Part shown: piece by piece, positions 25,382-35,311 of the stretch
Position numbering within the stretch: position 1 is the first letter of the stretch
How the letters are laid out: each line of letters begins with the position of its first letter
From: CBDBND01 sp965207985
GTDB taxonomy: Bacteria; Pseudomonadota; Alphaproteobacteria; Rhodospirillales; Rhodospirillaceae
Assembly (NCBI GenBank): GCA_965207985.1
Contig: CBDBND010000012.1
Location: 1 to 64,000, forward strand
Direction of reading: 5' to 3'
DNA: 64,000 nt
Translations under genes and position numbers: made by a program
Notes under the pieces: generated by a model
What the model saw: the letters and a program-made list of their open reading frames with translations, nothing else
What the model was told of the DNA's origin: nothing
Database searches by the model: none

Positions 25382-28300
25382 TCAAAACTGCCGGATATCG
25401 GTGACGCCGGGCACGTCCTTAATACGGCCTAGGGTCTGGGGAGAAATGGCATAGCGGTCGGGCAAAGCCACCTCCACTTCATGGCCGTTGGATCGCGCCA
25501 CCAAAAGAATGCGGCCGTTGCCCCGGCCGTCCGCTTCTATGATTTCGCGAATCTCTTCGATCAACGCACCCTCTTTGATCTGGACGCGCAGATTATCAAG
25601 TTTGGCGGCGACCGCTTCGTCCAGCGGAACCATCTTGGTCGCCATGAGGCGCACCTGATCCTCTTCCAGACGCGCATCGAGCGTAACCAGCAGTGGGTCA
25701 CCGGATTCCAGCATGTCCCGTGACGCCACCAGCACTTCGGAAAAGACCACCGTCTCAAAGGTACCGGTCGCATCGGACAACATGACAAAGGCATAGCGAT
25801 TGCCATTGCGGCCAATGCGTTCTCGCTTGCTGACCATAGTCCCCGCCATGCGAATGGGCACCCGGCAATCGTCCGCCGTCAAGCTGTCCAGATCACGGGC
25901 GTTGATGACACCCTGAGCGGCAAGGGTCGTCGCGTAAGCATCAAGAGGATGGGCTGAGAGATAAAATCCGATGGCGTCGAACTCATGGGTCAGCCGCTCC
26001 ATGGGCCGCCAGTCTTCCACATCGGGCAGTTTCAGTTCGGGTTTGTCGTCTTCACCGGCGAATAACGCATGTTGATCCGAGTTACGGTCCTCGGCCTCGG
26101 CCTGGGCGGTGCGCAAGATGGTTTCCGCCCCTTCCATCAATTGCGCCCGGTTGATATGCAAACTGTCCAACGCACCGGCGCGAATGAGATTCTCAATCAA
26201 ACGTTTGTTGATAAGACCCGTGTCCAGACGGCTGGCAAAGTCGGCGATATCTTTGAACCGGCCGCCATCCTGCCGCGCATTGACCAATCCTTCCATGGCT
26301 CCCGCACCGACGTTCTTAATGGCTGCCAGGGCATAACGTACCGCCCAGGCGCCTTTGTCCTTTTGTTCGACGGTAAAGGTAACCTCTGACGAATTAACGT
26401 CGGGCGGCAGCAAATCGATGCCCAAGCGGGTCAGCTCGGCGCGGAAGCCAGCCAGCTTGTCCGTATTTTGCATATCCAGGGACATGGTCGCGGCCATGAA
26501 CTCCACTGGATAGTTGGCCTTCATATAGGCTGTTTGATAGGCCACGACCGCATACGCTGTCGCATGCGCTTTTGGGAAGCCGTAGCCGGCAAACTTGGCC
26601 ACCGTGTCAAAGACTTCAGAAGCCTTGGTCGACGTGGTGCCACGTTGTTCAGCGCCGCTGACAAAATTGTCCCGCTGAGCATCCATCTCCGCTTTGATTT
26701 TTTTACCCATGGCCCGGCGGAGCAGATCGGCATCACCGAGCGAGTAACCGGCCATCTCCTGGGCAGCCTTCATCACCTGCTCCTGATAAATCATGATGCC
26801 GTAGGTTTCTTTGAGGATCGGCTCCAGGGTTGGGTGCATGTAGGCGATCTCTTCCCGACCGTTCTTGCGGTCAATGAAGCTCGGGATGTTGTCCATGGGG
26901 CCGGGGCGGTAGAGAGCAACCACAGCGATGATGTCGTCGAAAACATCGGGTTTGAGTTTGCGCAAAATATCCCGCATGCCCGAACTTTCCAGCTGGAACA
27001 CCCCGGTTGTTTCACCGCGTGACAGCATGTCGAAGGTATCGGTGTCGTCCAAAGGTATGGTGGCCAAGTCGAGTTCTATGCCCCGGTCAGCGAGCAGCTT
27101 CACCGCCTTGTCCAGAACCGTCAGAGTCTTGAGACCGAGAAAATCGAACTTCACCAGACCCGCCTGCTCCACCCATTTCATGTTGAACTGGGTGACCGGC
27201 ATTTCAGAATGGGGATCGCGGTAAAGCGCAACCAATTCGAAAAGAGGCCGGTCCCCAATGACCACACCGGCGGCGTGGGTCGAGGCATGGTTGTACAGGC
27301 CTTCCAACTTGAGTGAGATGTCGAACAATTGAGCGACACTTTCGTCCGTGTCGCGCAGGTATTGCAGTTCCGGCTCGGACTCGATGGCGTCTGCCAGGGT
27401 TACCGGACTGGCAGGGTTGTTGGGCACCATCTTGCAAATCTTATCGACATAGCCGAGGGGCATCTCCAACACCCGACCGACGTTGCGCAAGGCCGCGCGC
27501 GCCTGCAGCTTGCCGAAGGTGATGATCTGCGCCACCCGGTCGGCACCATATTCCTCTTGAACAAACTTGATCACCTCTTCCCGGCGGTCCTGGCAAAAAT
27601 CGATGTCAAAGTCGGGCATGGACACCCGTTCGGGATTGAGAAACCGTTCAAACAGGAGATCGAACCGCAGAGGATCCAAATCGGTAATCAGCAAAGACCA
27701 AGCCACCACGGACCCCGCCCCTGAACCCCGTCCGGGACCGACGGGAACGCCTTGCTCCTTCGCCCACTGGATGAAGTCGGCGACGATGAGGAAATAGCCC
27801 GGGAATCCCATGTCGATGATGACGCCCAGCTCATACTCCAGCCGCTCACGATACGGTTTGGCCGCTTCCTCCCGATCCGCAGCACTCATGCCCTCCTTGA
27901 AGACATATTTTTGCAAACGCTCTTCCAAACCCGTCTTCGACAGATCCCGCAGCGCATCGTCTTCCGTCCGATCACCCGCCTTGGGCGAGCGCGGCAAAAT
28001 AGGATCGCGCCGCTCGACCATCACGGCGCATCGCTTGGCAATAACAAGTGTGTTGTCTATCGCTTCCGGAATGTCGGCGAACAAGGTCTGCATTTCTTCC
28101 GCCGTTTTGAACCTGTGCTCGGGTGTCAGCCGGCGGCGGTCGGCGACCGAGACAAAAGACTTCTCGGCAATACACAACAACGCGTCATGGGCTTCAAACA
28201 TGGGCGCGTCCGTAAAAAACGGCTCGTTGGTGGCAACCAGCGGAATGTCATGGGCAAAGGCGAGATCAATAAGGGCAGTTTCGATCCGGTCTTCCGCAGC

Positions 28301-28852
28301 CAATCCATGACGCTGTAATTCCACATACAGATGGCCCGGAAATATCTCCTTTAAACGCAGCAAGACCGCCTCCGCCTTGGCGAACTGCCCTTCTGAAAGG
28401 TGGCGGCCAACAGCACCATGAATGCCCCCGGTCAATGCAATTAGGCCGCCGCAATGGTGTGCCAGGGCATCCGTCGTCACATGGGGTGTTTCACCCGCGT
28501 CGGTATCAAGAAAGGAGGAACTGACCAGTTTGAGCAAGTTGCCGTAGCCTTCTTCCGTCTGGCACAACAACACCAATTGGTCCGGTTCAGGTAGACGCGC
28601 GCCGTTGCCGGAGCGTACGTCTTCGTCCTCTCGCCGTACGGCGATCTGACACCCGATGATGGGCTGAATGCCTTTCTCCGCGCAGGCAATGGAAAACTCC
28701 AGCGCGCCAAAAAGATTGCGCGTATCCGTCAGGGCCACGGCGGGCATGTTGTTGTCAGCGCAGAGTCCGACCAGGTCTGGAATCTTGATCGCCCCTTCCG
28801 CCAGCGAGTAGGCGGAGTGAACCCGAAGATGGACGAAGGGCGCGTGAGACAT
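25382..28852 (-). CDS. dnaE: DNA polymerase III alpha subunit
   Basis: The 1156-residue catalytic subunit of the replicative polymerase. It has an N-terminal PHP domain (FVHLRVHSAYSLAEGAIKIP), a polymerase core with the metal-binding aspartates in PDFDIDF (near 411) and in KFDFLGLKTL (near 567), the DLLFERFLNPERVS motif, a helix-hairpin-helix region and a C-terminal OB fold (VPIRMAGTMVSKRERIGRNG). Length and order match DnaE of other proteobacteria. The protein works in the cytoplasm with the beta clamp and epsilon exonuclease. The ATG at 28852 is followed directly by the conserved N-terminus. Upstream, an IS630 element begins 91 bp away. Confidence 0.97.
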   Translation of the reverse strand: MSHAPFVHLRVHSAYSLAEGAIKIPDLVGLCADNNMPAVALTDTRNLFGALEFSIACAEKGIQPIIGCQIAVRREDEDVRSGNGARLPEPDQLVLLCQTEEGYGNLLKLVSSSFLDTDAGETPHVTTDALAHHCGGLIALTGGIHGAVGRHLSEGQFAKAEAVLLRLKEIFPGHLYVELQRHGLAAEDRIETALIDLAFAHDIPLVATNEPFFTDAPMFEAHDALLCIAEKSFVSVADRRRLTPEHRFKTAEEMQTLFADIPEAIDNTLVIAKRCAVMVERRDPILPRSPKAGDRTEDDALRDLSKTGLEERLQKYVFKEGMSAADREEAAKPYRERLEYELGVIIDMGFPGYFLIVADFIQWAKEQGVPVGPGRGSGAGSVVAWSLLITDLDPLRFDLLFERFLNPERVSMPDFDIDFCQDRREEVIKFVQEEYGADRVAQIITFGKLQARAALRNVGRVLEMPLGYVDKICKMVPNNPASPVTLADAIESEPELQYLRDTDESVAQLFDISLKLEGLYNHASTHAAGVVIGDRPLFELVALYRDPHSEMPVTQFNMKWVEQAGLVKFDFLGLKTLTVLDKAVKLLADRGIELDLATIPLDDTDTFDMLSRGETTGVFQLESSGMRDILRKLKPDVFDDIIAVVALYRPGPMDNIPSFIDRKNGREEIAYMHPTLEPILKETYGIMIYQEQVMKAAQEMAGYSLGDADLLRRAMGKKIKAEMDAQRDNFVSGAEQRGTTSTKASEVFDTVAKFAGYGFPKAHATAYAVVAYQTAYMKANYPVEFMAATMSLDMQNTDKLAGFRAELTRLGIDLLPPDVNSSEVTFTVEQKDKGAWAVRYALAAIKNVGAGAMEGLVNARQDGGRFKDIADFASRLDTGLINKRLIENLIRAGALDSLHINRAQLMEGAETILRTAQAEAEDRNSDQHALFAGEDDKPELKLPDVEDWRPMERLTHEFDAIGFYLSAHPLDAYATTLAAQGVINARDLDSLTADDCRVPIRMAGTMVSKRERIGRNGNRYAFVMLSDATGTFETVVFSEVLVASRDMLESGDPLLVTLDARLEEDQVRLMATKMVPLDEAVAAKLDNLRVQIKEGALIEEIREIIEADGRGNGRILLVARSNGHEVEVALPDRYAISPQTLGRIKDVPGVTDIRQF

Positions 28853-28943
28853 GGGGGCTATTGATTACACCACCAGCCTGACCGGACCAGAGTTGAAAAC
28901 AAGTTACCCACAGAAAAGTGCATAACCCTGAGGATAAGACCTA

Positions 28944-29995
28944 GAGCGGTATGATTTTAGGTTGGGTCATATCCTGCGTTTTTGAAATAGTTGGCGCATT
29001 CATTTGAGGTATAGGTATCGAGGAGTCTGCCGATGGCGGCTGAGACGGCCTCGACGGTTCGCGGCGCTTCGAGGCGGAGCAGATGCTTGAGCTTGGCGAA
29101 GACCTGCTCGATGGGATTGAGGTCGGGGGAGTACTTGGGCAGGAACAGGAGCCGGGCGCCGGCCTGGCGGATGGCCTGTCGCACGGCCTTGGACTTGTGA
29201 GAGCCGAGGTTGTCCATGATGACGATGTCGCCGGGCTTGAGGGTTGGGACCAACACGTCCTGCACATAGATGCGGAAGCGCTCGCCGTTGATCGGCCCGT
29301 CGACGAGCCAGGGCGCATCGATTCGGTCGTGGCGCAGCGCGGCGAGGAAGGTCGCGGTGTGCCAGCGGCCATGTGGCGCCTCGCCGATCAGTCGCGCGCC
29401 CTTTGACCCCCAGCCCCGCAGGGGCGCCATGTTGGTCCTGGTCCAGGTCTCGTCGATGAACACCAGGCGCGTCGGGTCAACCCGGTCGCGGTACTTCAAC
29501 CACTGAGCGCGGCGGCGCGCCACGTCACGGCGCCGACGCTCGCCAGCCACCAGCGTTTTTTTTATAGCTCAGGCCCTGCTCGTGAACGAAGGTCCAGACC
29601 GAACGGTAGTCCACCTTCAGGCCCCGATCCGCCAGCTCCCCGACAAGCCCATGAAGCGTGAAATCCCCCCGCGCCACCCGGTCCCGCAACCAGCGCTCGT
29701 GCGCCCCCCGGATCGCACGCGGCTTGTAACCGCCCATCCGGCCCGGCGCCGCGCTGCCCGTCCGCCGGTAGCGCGCCAGCCAGGCAACCGCCGTGCTCTC
29801 GCCGATCCCGAAATGCCGCGCCGCCGCCCGGCACGACATCCCGTCGCGCGACACAGCCGAAATAACCCGTTCTCGAAGATCAAGGGAATAAGCTCTTGCC
29901 ATCCTTGCTGGCCTCCTTACCCAGCAAGAATCTTGAATCAGAAATCGAAAAGCTTGTGAATCCCTAAAATGACTCCGTCTAATCACATAAAGCTC
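28944..29995 (-). mobile_element. IS630-family element, copy 1
   Basis: A 1052-bp element flanked by TA (28942-28943 and 29996-29997), the target dinucleotide used by IS630/Tc1-type elements. The ends GAGCGGTATG and, inverted, GAGCTTTATG are related but imperfect. By eye it is identical in sequence and length to the copy at 43361-44412, in the same orientation. Immediately to its right lies an aspartoacylase-like gene missing its 5' half. Confidence 0.88.
28957..29902 (-). CDS. IS630-family transposase (frameshift-joined)
   Basis: The first frame (ATG at 29902, MARAYSLDLRERVISAVSRD) carries HTH domains including AARHFGIGESTAVAWLARYR. It meets the second frame at a run of eight T (29556-29563; A8 in the mRNA), after which the DDE domain follows: VAGERRRRDVARRRAQWLK, Asp in LVFIDETWTRTN, Asp in DIVIMDNLGSHKS and Glu in DLNPIEQVFAKLKH. 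Slippage at the A8 run would yield one fused transposase, as known for IS630 elements. Both copies in the window have the same A8 run, supporting a programmed feature over random decay. Confidence 0.85.
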
Positions 29996-29997
29996 TA

Positions 29998-30417
29998 GCC
30001 GTACGAGCTGGGGTTAGGGGCATCCGAAATGTCATGCGCGAGATCGGCATGTTGCCCCAACTGAAAAGTAAAACGCAACCGGTTGAGCCGCTAGAAGCGA
30101 AATCATCATCCTGGGTGAGGGCACCCCAATCTGGAATCTTTCGTGCAACGGTCAAAGTTGGTGTCCGAGTGACCAAGGGCGATATCTTGGGCGTCGTGGC
30201 AGATGCATTCGGTGAGGTGGAAAGCGAAGTTGTTGCCTCCTACACCGGTATAATTATTGGCCGGGCAAATCTGCCTGTGATTTCGGAAGGTGATGCCCTG
30301 TATCACATTGCGAGGTTTGAGGACTCCACCGAAGTGGCTGACAACATCCAAACCTTTCACGAAGAACACTTGGAGGGGCTGGGTCCCGGAGATTATCCGC
30401 AAAGCGCTCAAGAATAG
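29998..30417 (+). pseudogene. AstE/aspartoacylase-family C-terminal fragment
   Basis: The open frame from the IS630 edge reads AVRAGVRGIRNVMREIGMLP, then SSSWVRAPQSGIFRATVKVG, GDILGVVADAFGEVESEVVA and ISEGDALYHIARFED. This is the C-terminal beta domain of the succinylglutamate desuccinylase/aspartoacylase family (zinc amidohydrolases). The zinc-binding N-terminal half is absent: the gene is cut at the TA target of the IS, and the other side of the IS is dnaE upstream DNA, not the missing half. A deletion or recombination therefore accompanied or followed the insertion. No function is expected. Confidence 0.8.
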
Positions 30418-30722
30418 CCTGTCAACTTGTCAACACCCATTTGCATAAGATTTTAAAGCGACAAAATTTTCTCACGGGTTCAACATATAAACCCCAAGAA
30501 ATGTAGTCTCACACCGTACCCAACCAACGGTAACCGTATCGCTTTCCTGCAACCCAAACATCAGTCGTTGGTTCAAACATTGTCGGGAAATTGACTCAAA
30601 TCATCCCGTAAATCGGTCGCAGCAGCGATGGTTATCCTATATGGTCTTTGAGGTTTGTACGGACCTTTTAAAACCGCAGTACACGTGGTGTCAGTGTTTA
30701 AGGTCCACCTGGGGACGGCACA
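30418..30722 (+). other. intergenic stretch, no gene seen
   Basis: About 305 bases between the aspartoacylase fragment and the cyclase gene. The first 100 bases are AT-rich; no open frame with plausible coding character, no tRNA and no clear terminator is visible. The cyclase promoter is probably here, but I could not pick a convincing -35/-10 pair. Confidence 0.5.
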
Positions 30723-32303
30723 TTGGTTGAACGCAGCGAGTTGATCCGGCGCCTTCGCGTCGAAATTCACGCCCTCAAGGAGCGCCTCGGGGAGGATAAT
30801 AGACTCGCCGAAATTCTGCGTGAGCAACTTCATCACACCGAGCACGGCACTGCCGACGAACGGCGTGAACAGGTATTCCGCCGCGCCGTCTGGGATATCA
30901 CCGAACACGATGTGATGGAGGAGTTAACCAAGGTCGAGCCCGAAGGCGCCAAGGACGTCTCCGACGCTATTGTCGGCTTGGGCGCCCGCCTGGATCAAAA
31001 GTACGCCGAGTTCCGAGCCGTGCGCGAGTTCAGCGAACGGATCAACGAGGGTTACCTCCTCAATGACGTGATGAACAACGCATTCTCTATATTGGAAACC
31101 GTCCTCCCCTATGACCGTATCGCCGTTTCATTGATTGATGAGGATAGCGCAGGCAACAAATGGGTACGGGTCGAATGGGTTGCGGCCAAATACGAAACCC
31201 AACATCTAAAAGCTGGGCACTCGGCGCAGCTAGAGCAGAGCAACTTAAAGAGTGCTTTCCTCGGAAGAGAACCCATGTTCATCAACAACCTTGAGAAACA
31301 TGCCGAGGAGAATCCGGACTCAACGACCACGCAACTTCTTCTGAAAGAAGGATTGCTTTCCAATCTTTCCTATCCCTTCATTATCCATGGCAAGGTCATC
31401 GGCTTTATCTTTTTCTCAAGTCTCGAACACGGCACGTATCAAAACATACATATCGATGTTTTCGCTCAGATCGCCAAGGAATTAGCGCTGGTGATTGACA
31501 AAAGCCGGGCCTACGAGGAGTTGAACCAACGCAACGAGTTCATCAAGTCCATGTTCGGCCGATATGTGACGGAAGAAGTCGCCGAGATTGTTTACAACAG
31601 CGATACGGAAGCCGCCCTCGCCGGACAACGCGGCAAGGCAACCGTGTTGTTTGCAGATCTCAGAGACTTCACGCCGATGGCCGAGACCTTACCGCCGGAA
31701 CAAGTCGTCGACGTGTTGAACACATATTTGTGGGCTATGACCGAAGTTATCTCACGTTACGACGGCCACGTGGACAATTTCATTGGCGATGCCATCCTTG
31801 CTGTGTTCGGAGCCCCCGTCAGTAAATTCGACGACGCGGGTCGTGCCGTCGCCTGCGCCATCGCCATGGAAAATAAGATGCTATCCGTCAACGGTGACTT
31901 GAAAGACCGGGGCTTGCCTGAACTCTCCATGGGGATCGGCATCAATACCGGCGAAGTGGTCGCCGGCAACATCAGCTCGGACCTCCGTACCACCTATAGT
32001 GTTATCGGCGGACCAGTGAATATCGCCTCCCGGATGTCGTCCATCGCATCGCCGGGCCAAATTCTTGCCACCGAAGAGACGGTCAACGAGAACCCCAATA
32101 TCATTGAGTCCGAAGGCAGTCTCAGAATTTCGGTCAAAGGCTTGAATCAGCCTGTGAAGGTGCATGACATTACCGGAATTTACGGCCTCTATAACTTGCG
32201 TCTTTGGTCTCACCCCGACTCCCTGCTCTCTCCGAGGTTAGAATTGGTAGAAAGTATGGAGCCGGAAGAGGACGAGGACGCGGAAAAAGATACGGGAACG
32301 TAA
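30723..32303 (+). CDS. GAF-domain class III adenylate/guanylate cyclase
   Basis: About 526 residues. A charged N-terminal coiled coil (LIRRLRVEIHALKERLGEDN) precedes a GAF sensor domain at about 105-270 (LPYDRIAVSLIDEDSAGNKW to FAQIAKELALVID). A linker helix follows, then a class III cyclase catalytic domain with VLFADLRDFTPMAETLPPEQ and DNFIGDAILAVFG (two metal-binding Asp), GIGINTGEVVAGNI and YSVIGGPVNIASRM. It makes cAMP or cGMP in response to a ligand or redox signal at the GAF domain. The start TTG at 30723 follows GGGGACGG; no in-frame ATG precedes the coiled coil. It ends with an acidic tail and converges on the DUF1810 gene. Confidence 0.88.
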   Translation: MVERSELIRRLRVEIHALKERLGEDNRLAEILREQLHHTEHGTADERREQVFRRAVWDITEHDVMEELTKVEPEGAKDVSDAIVGLGARLDQKYAEFRAVREFSERINEGYLLNDVMNNAFSILETVLPYDRIAVSLIDEDSAGNKWVRVEWVAAKYETQHLKAGHSAQLEQSNLKSAFLGREPMFINNLEKHAEENPDSTTTQLLLKEGLLSNLSYPFIIHGKVIGFIFFSSLEHGTYQNIHIDVFAQIAKELALVIDKSRAYEELNQRNEFIKSMFGRYVTEEVAEIVYNSDTEAALAGQRGKATVLFADLRDFTPMAETLPPEQVVDVLNTYLWAMTEVISRYDGHVDNFIGDAILAVFGAPVSKFDDAGRAVACAIAMENKMLSVNGDLKDRGLPELSMGIGINTGEVVAGNISSDLRTTYSVIGGPVNIASRMSSIASPGQILATEETVNENPNIIESEGSLRISVKGLNQPVKVHDITGIYGLYNLRLWSHPDSLLSPRLELVESMEPEEDEDAEKDTGT

Positions 32304-32317
32304 AAATAAACTGCACG

Positions 32318-32743
32318 CTAGATTTTTTGCGTCGTTGCCCCGTCCTCTCGACCGTCAAAGCATTTTTCCAATGCTTGCCTAAAAACGCTATCACCGGGTG
32401 AAGCATGGGCAAACAACGTCATGGACGAGTGAAACTTCAAATCATCGGGACTGCCGAAAACATCGTGTACGGACTTATCTTGAGACGCCAAGACCAACTG
32501 CGTGCAATTGGTGAGCCTGCGGCCCAAAACCGGATGCGCCAGATAGGCACGGGCCTCGTCTAATCCGCTGATGGCATATTTTTGCGACATGGCGCTGAAG
32601 CCAAGTCCGGCGATCTGCGGAAATATGAACCACATCCAGTGACTGGTCTTGCGGCCACGTTTGAGTTCTGCACAGACCCGGTCGAACACAGGGTCTTGTG
32701 CCGCGGTAAACCGGCCAAGGTCGAAGGGGTCATCGTCAGCCAT
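32318..32743 (-). CDS. DUF1810 family protein
   Basis: A 141-residue protein beginning MADDDPFDLGRFTAAQDPVF, with KTSHWMWFIFPQIAGLGFSA, ISGLDEARAYLAHPVLGRRL and DDLKFHSSMTLFAHASP. These conserved blocks are those of DUF1810 (YxxxF/calpastatin-like) proteins of this size. Its biochemical role is not established. It is convergent with the cyclase gene (14 bp between stops) and divergent from trpG, with about 97 bp of shared upstream DNA. Confidence 0.85.
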   Translation of the reverse strand: MADDDPFDLGRFTAAQDPVFDRVCAELKRGRKTSHWMWFIFPQIAGLGFSAMSQKYAISGLDEARAYLAHPVLGRRLTNCTQLVLASQDKSVHDVFGSPDDLKFHSSMTLFAHASPGDSVFRQALEKCFDGREDGATTQKI

Positions 32744-32840
32744 GGGGAGATTTTACATGACTCTCCCTTTCTGACCGCCCGTCCTTGACTATATCCTTGA
32801 GAAACGGGCATTTTCCACGCCTCCATGAGAGGATGAGCGC

Positions 32841-33461
32841 ATGTACCTGCTGATCGATAACTACGACAGCTTCGCCTACAACCTGTGGCATTACCTGGGT
32901 GAGCTGGGGGCCGAGGTTGTAGTCCACCGCAATGACAAGATTGCGGTGTCGGACTGTCTTGCGCTGAATCCTGAGGGCATCATTCTCTCACCCGGACCCT
33001 GCGACCCGGACAAGGCCGGCATTTGCCTCGACCTCGTCGAAGCGGCAACCGGCAAAATACCCGTGTTCGGCGTCTGCCTTGGTCATCAGACCATCGGTCA
33101 GGCGTTTGGCGGAAAAGTGGTCCGCGGGCCCATGCCCATGCACGGCAAGGTCAGCATCATCACCCATACCGGTCATGACATGTTTACGGACATCTCCTCG
33201 CCCTTTAACGCCACGCGTTATCACTCTTTGGTGGTGGATCGCGCCTCTGTCCCTGACGAACTTGAAATCACGGCCGAGACGGATGACGGTCTGGTGATGG
33301 GGTTCGCCCATAAAGACCACCTTATTCACAGTGTGCAATTCCATCCGGAAAGCATTGCTTCTCAGTTCGGTCACCGGGTGTTGCGCAATTTTCTGCGTGC
33401 GACTGGGTTGGAGGCGCCCGACGTTCCCGACCGCACCATCGACGTCACAGTCGCCGCTTAG
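32841..33461 (+). CDS. trpG: anthranilate synthase glutamine amidotransferase
   Basis: A 206-residue class I glutamine amidotransferase, the small subunit that feeds ammonia to TrpE for anthranilate synthesis (it can also serve PabB). Catalytic Cys is in GVCLGHQTIGQAFGG near residue 79, His and Glu in VQFHPESIASQ near 167. The N-terminus MYLLIDNYDSFAYNLWHYLG is typical. The ATG follows GAGAGGATGAG. It heads a tight rightward operon trpG-trpD-trpC-moaC-moeA with intergenic gaps under 10 bp. TrpE is not adjacent in this window. Confidence 0.95.
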   Translation: MYLLIDNYDSFAYNLWHYLGELGAEVVVHRNDKIAVSDCLALNPEGIILSPGPCDPDKAGICLDLVEAATGKIPVFGVCLGHQTIGQAFGGKVVRGPMPMHGKVSIITHTGHDMFTDISSPFNATRYHSLVVDRASVPDELEITAETDDGLVMGFAHKDHLIHSVQFHPESIASQFGHRVLRNFLRATGLEAPDVPDRTIDVTVAA

Positions 33462-33470
33462 GGTCCCGCT

Positions 33471-34487
33471 ATGTCCGATCTGAAACCCTTCATTAGTAAG
33501 GCCGCATCAGGGCAATCCTTGAGCGATATCGAAGCCGCGTCTGCCTTCGAGATCATCATGTCCGGCGACGCCACGCCGGCCCAAATTGCATCGCTGCTCA
33601 CCGCCCTAGCCGTGCGCGGCGAGACGGTGGAGGAAATCACCGGCGCAGCGCGGGTCATGCGCGCCAAAGCTCTGGTGGTAAAAGCACCGGTCGGCGCCGT
33701 CGACACCTGCGGAACCGGCGGTGATGCCGCCGGCACGTTCAACATCTCCACCGCTGTCGCCCTGGTGGTGGCGGCCTGCGGAGTGCCCGTTGCCAAGCAC
33801 GGAAATCGCAAAGCGTCGTCCAAATCGGGCACGGCCGATGTCTTGGAAGCTCTGGGTGTAAACCTGGATGTCACGCCCGATGTGGTGGAACGCGCCTTGA
33901 AGGAAGCCGGCATCGGCTTTTTGTTCGCGCAAAAGCATCATAGCGCCATGAAACACGTGGCACCGGTGCGTGCCGAACTGGGCATCCGCACCATCTTTAA
34001 TCTGCTGGGCCCCTTGTCCAACCCGGCGGGTGCCAAACGGCAGCTGCTCGGCGTGTTTTCAGCCGACTGGCTCGAACCCATGGCGGAAACCCTGAAAGCC
34101 CTTGGATCGGAACGGGCGTGGATTGTTCATGGCTCCGACGGTCTGGACGAACTTACGGTGACCGGACCATCCCAAGTGGCGGAACTCAACGATGGGTCCG
34201 TCTCTTCATTTGAAGTTACCCCGGAAGAAGCCGGTCTCGGTCGCTATGGGCCCGAGGACCTCAAAGGCGGCGAGCCGTCGGACAATGCTAAAGCCTTGTC
34301 GGATCTCCTCGACGGCGCCCCGGGAGCATACCGGGATATTGTCCTGCTTAACGCGGCGGCAGCACTGATTGTCGCAGGGAAAGTGTCTGACCTCGAAGAC
34401 GGCGCTGCCACGGCGGCCGCAACCATCGATAACGGCAAAGCGATGGCCACATTGGAAAGGTTTGCCGCCATCACGCAAGGGAACTGA
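33471..34487 (+). CDS. trpD: anthranilate phosphoribosyltransferase
   Basis: A 338-residue enzyme joining anthranilate and PRPP in tryptophan synthesis. The signature motifs are present: VDTCGTGGDAAGTFNIST (PRPP binding), KHGNRKASSKSGTADVLEAL and GIRTIFNLLGPLSNPAG. The length matches the usual 330-345 residues. It lies 9 bp after trpG and 2 bp before trpC, consistent with one transcript and coupled translation. The product is N-(5-phosphoribosyl)anthranilate, used by TrpF, which is not in this window. Confidence 0.96.
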   Translation: MSDLKPFISKAASGQSLSDIEAASAFEIIMSGDATPAQIASLLTALAVRGETVEEITGAARVMRAKALVVKAPVGAVDTCGTGGDAAGTFNISTAVALVVAACGVPVAKHGNRKASSKSGTADVLEALGVNLDVTPDVVERALKEAGIGFLFAQKHHSAMKHVAPVRAELGIRTIFNLLGPLSNPAGAKRQLLGVFSADWLEPMAETLKALGSERAWIVHGSDGLDELTVTGPSQVAELNDGSVSSFEVTPEEAGLGRYGPEDLKGGEPSDNAKALSDLLDGAPGAYRDIVLLNAAAALIVAGKVSDLEDGAATAAATIDNGKAMATLERFAAITQGN

Positions 34488-34489
34488 CC

Positions 34490-35308
34490 ATGGGCAACGT
34501 GCTTGACGATATCTGCACGGCCCGGAGAGACCATTATGCCCGGGTCAAGTCCAAGCGGCCTCTCGCCGAAATCGAGGCCGAAGCATTGGAGGCGCCGCCT
34601 GTCCGGGGCTTCGGTCTGGCTCTAAGCCAGGCCGCTGCTAACGGTTACGGCCTCATCGCTGAAATAAAAAAGGCGTCGCCGTCCGCTGGCCTGATCCGCC
34701 CGGATTTTGATCCGCCAAGCCTTGCCCAAGCCTATGAAAAAGGCGGCGCGGCTTGTCTGTCCGTGCTGACAGAAGAAACCCATTTCCAGGGATCTGCTGA
34801 CCATCTTCAAGCCGCCCGTGCCGCCTGCACCCTCCCCGTTCTGCGCAAGGATTTCATGCTCGAGCCCTATCAGGTGGTGGAAGCCCGGAGCATCGGCGCC
34901 GATTGCATTCTGATCATTATGGCTGCGGTATCTGATTCACAGGCCATAGAGCTTGAATACTGCGCCATGGATTATGGGATGGACGTTCTCATTGAGGTGC
35001 ATGGCGAAGCCGAACTGGACCGGGCTTTCGCACTGAAGTCTTCGCTCATCGGCATCAACAACCGCAACCTCAAAACCCTGGAGGTTGATCTTGCGACGAC
35101 GGAACGTTTGGCATCCCGCTTGTCACAGGACCGCGTTCTTGTCGCCGAAAGCGGTCTTAAAACACCGGATGATCTCGCTCGTCTCGCGAAAGCCGGAGCG
35201 CGTCGTTTTCTCATTGGTGAATCGCTTATGCGCGAAGCGGATGTTACCGCCGCGACGCAGACCTTATTGGCAAATCCTTTACCTCCCGCAGCGGCGGCAG
35301 CGGAGTAA
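34490..35308 (+). CDS. trpC: indole-3-glycerol phosphate synthase
   Basis: A 272-residue TIM-barrel enzyme closing the indole ring in tryptophan synthesis. It shows YGLIAEIKKASPSAGLIRPD (catalytic Lys region), GGAACLSVLTEETHFQGSAD, PVLRKDFMLEPYQVVEARSI, INNRNLKTLEVDL and VLVAESGLKTPDDL. The monofunctional length shows that no TrpF domain is fused. It overlaps nothing and starts 2 bp after trpD; moaC begins 3 bp after its stop. Confidence 0.96.
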   Translation: MGNVLDDICTARRDHYARVKSKRPLAEIEAEALEAPPVRGFGLALSQAAANGYGLIAEIKKASPSAGLIRPDFDPPSLAQAYEKGGAACLSVLTEETHFQGSADHLQAARAACTLPVLRKDFMLEPYQVVEARSIGADCILIIMAAVSDSQAIELEYCAMDYGMDVLIEVHGEAELDRAFALKSSLIGINNRNLKTLEVDLATTERLASRLSQDRVLVAESGLKTPDDLARLAKAGARRFLIGESLMREADVTAATQTLLANPLPPAAAAAE

Positions 35309-35311
35309 GCC

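Noticed and set aside
26109..28318. Plus-strand open frames opposite dnaE (up to 188 codons)
   Set aside because: dnaE is intact on the other strand with all catalytic motifs; the opposite frames lack starts with ribosome binding sites and any family motif.
29556..29563. Homopolymer indel as cause of the split IS630 transposase frame
   Set aside because: Both copies have the same A8 run (in mRNA) and this IS family uses frameshifting, so a programmed shift is more likely than an error.
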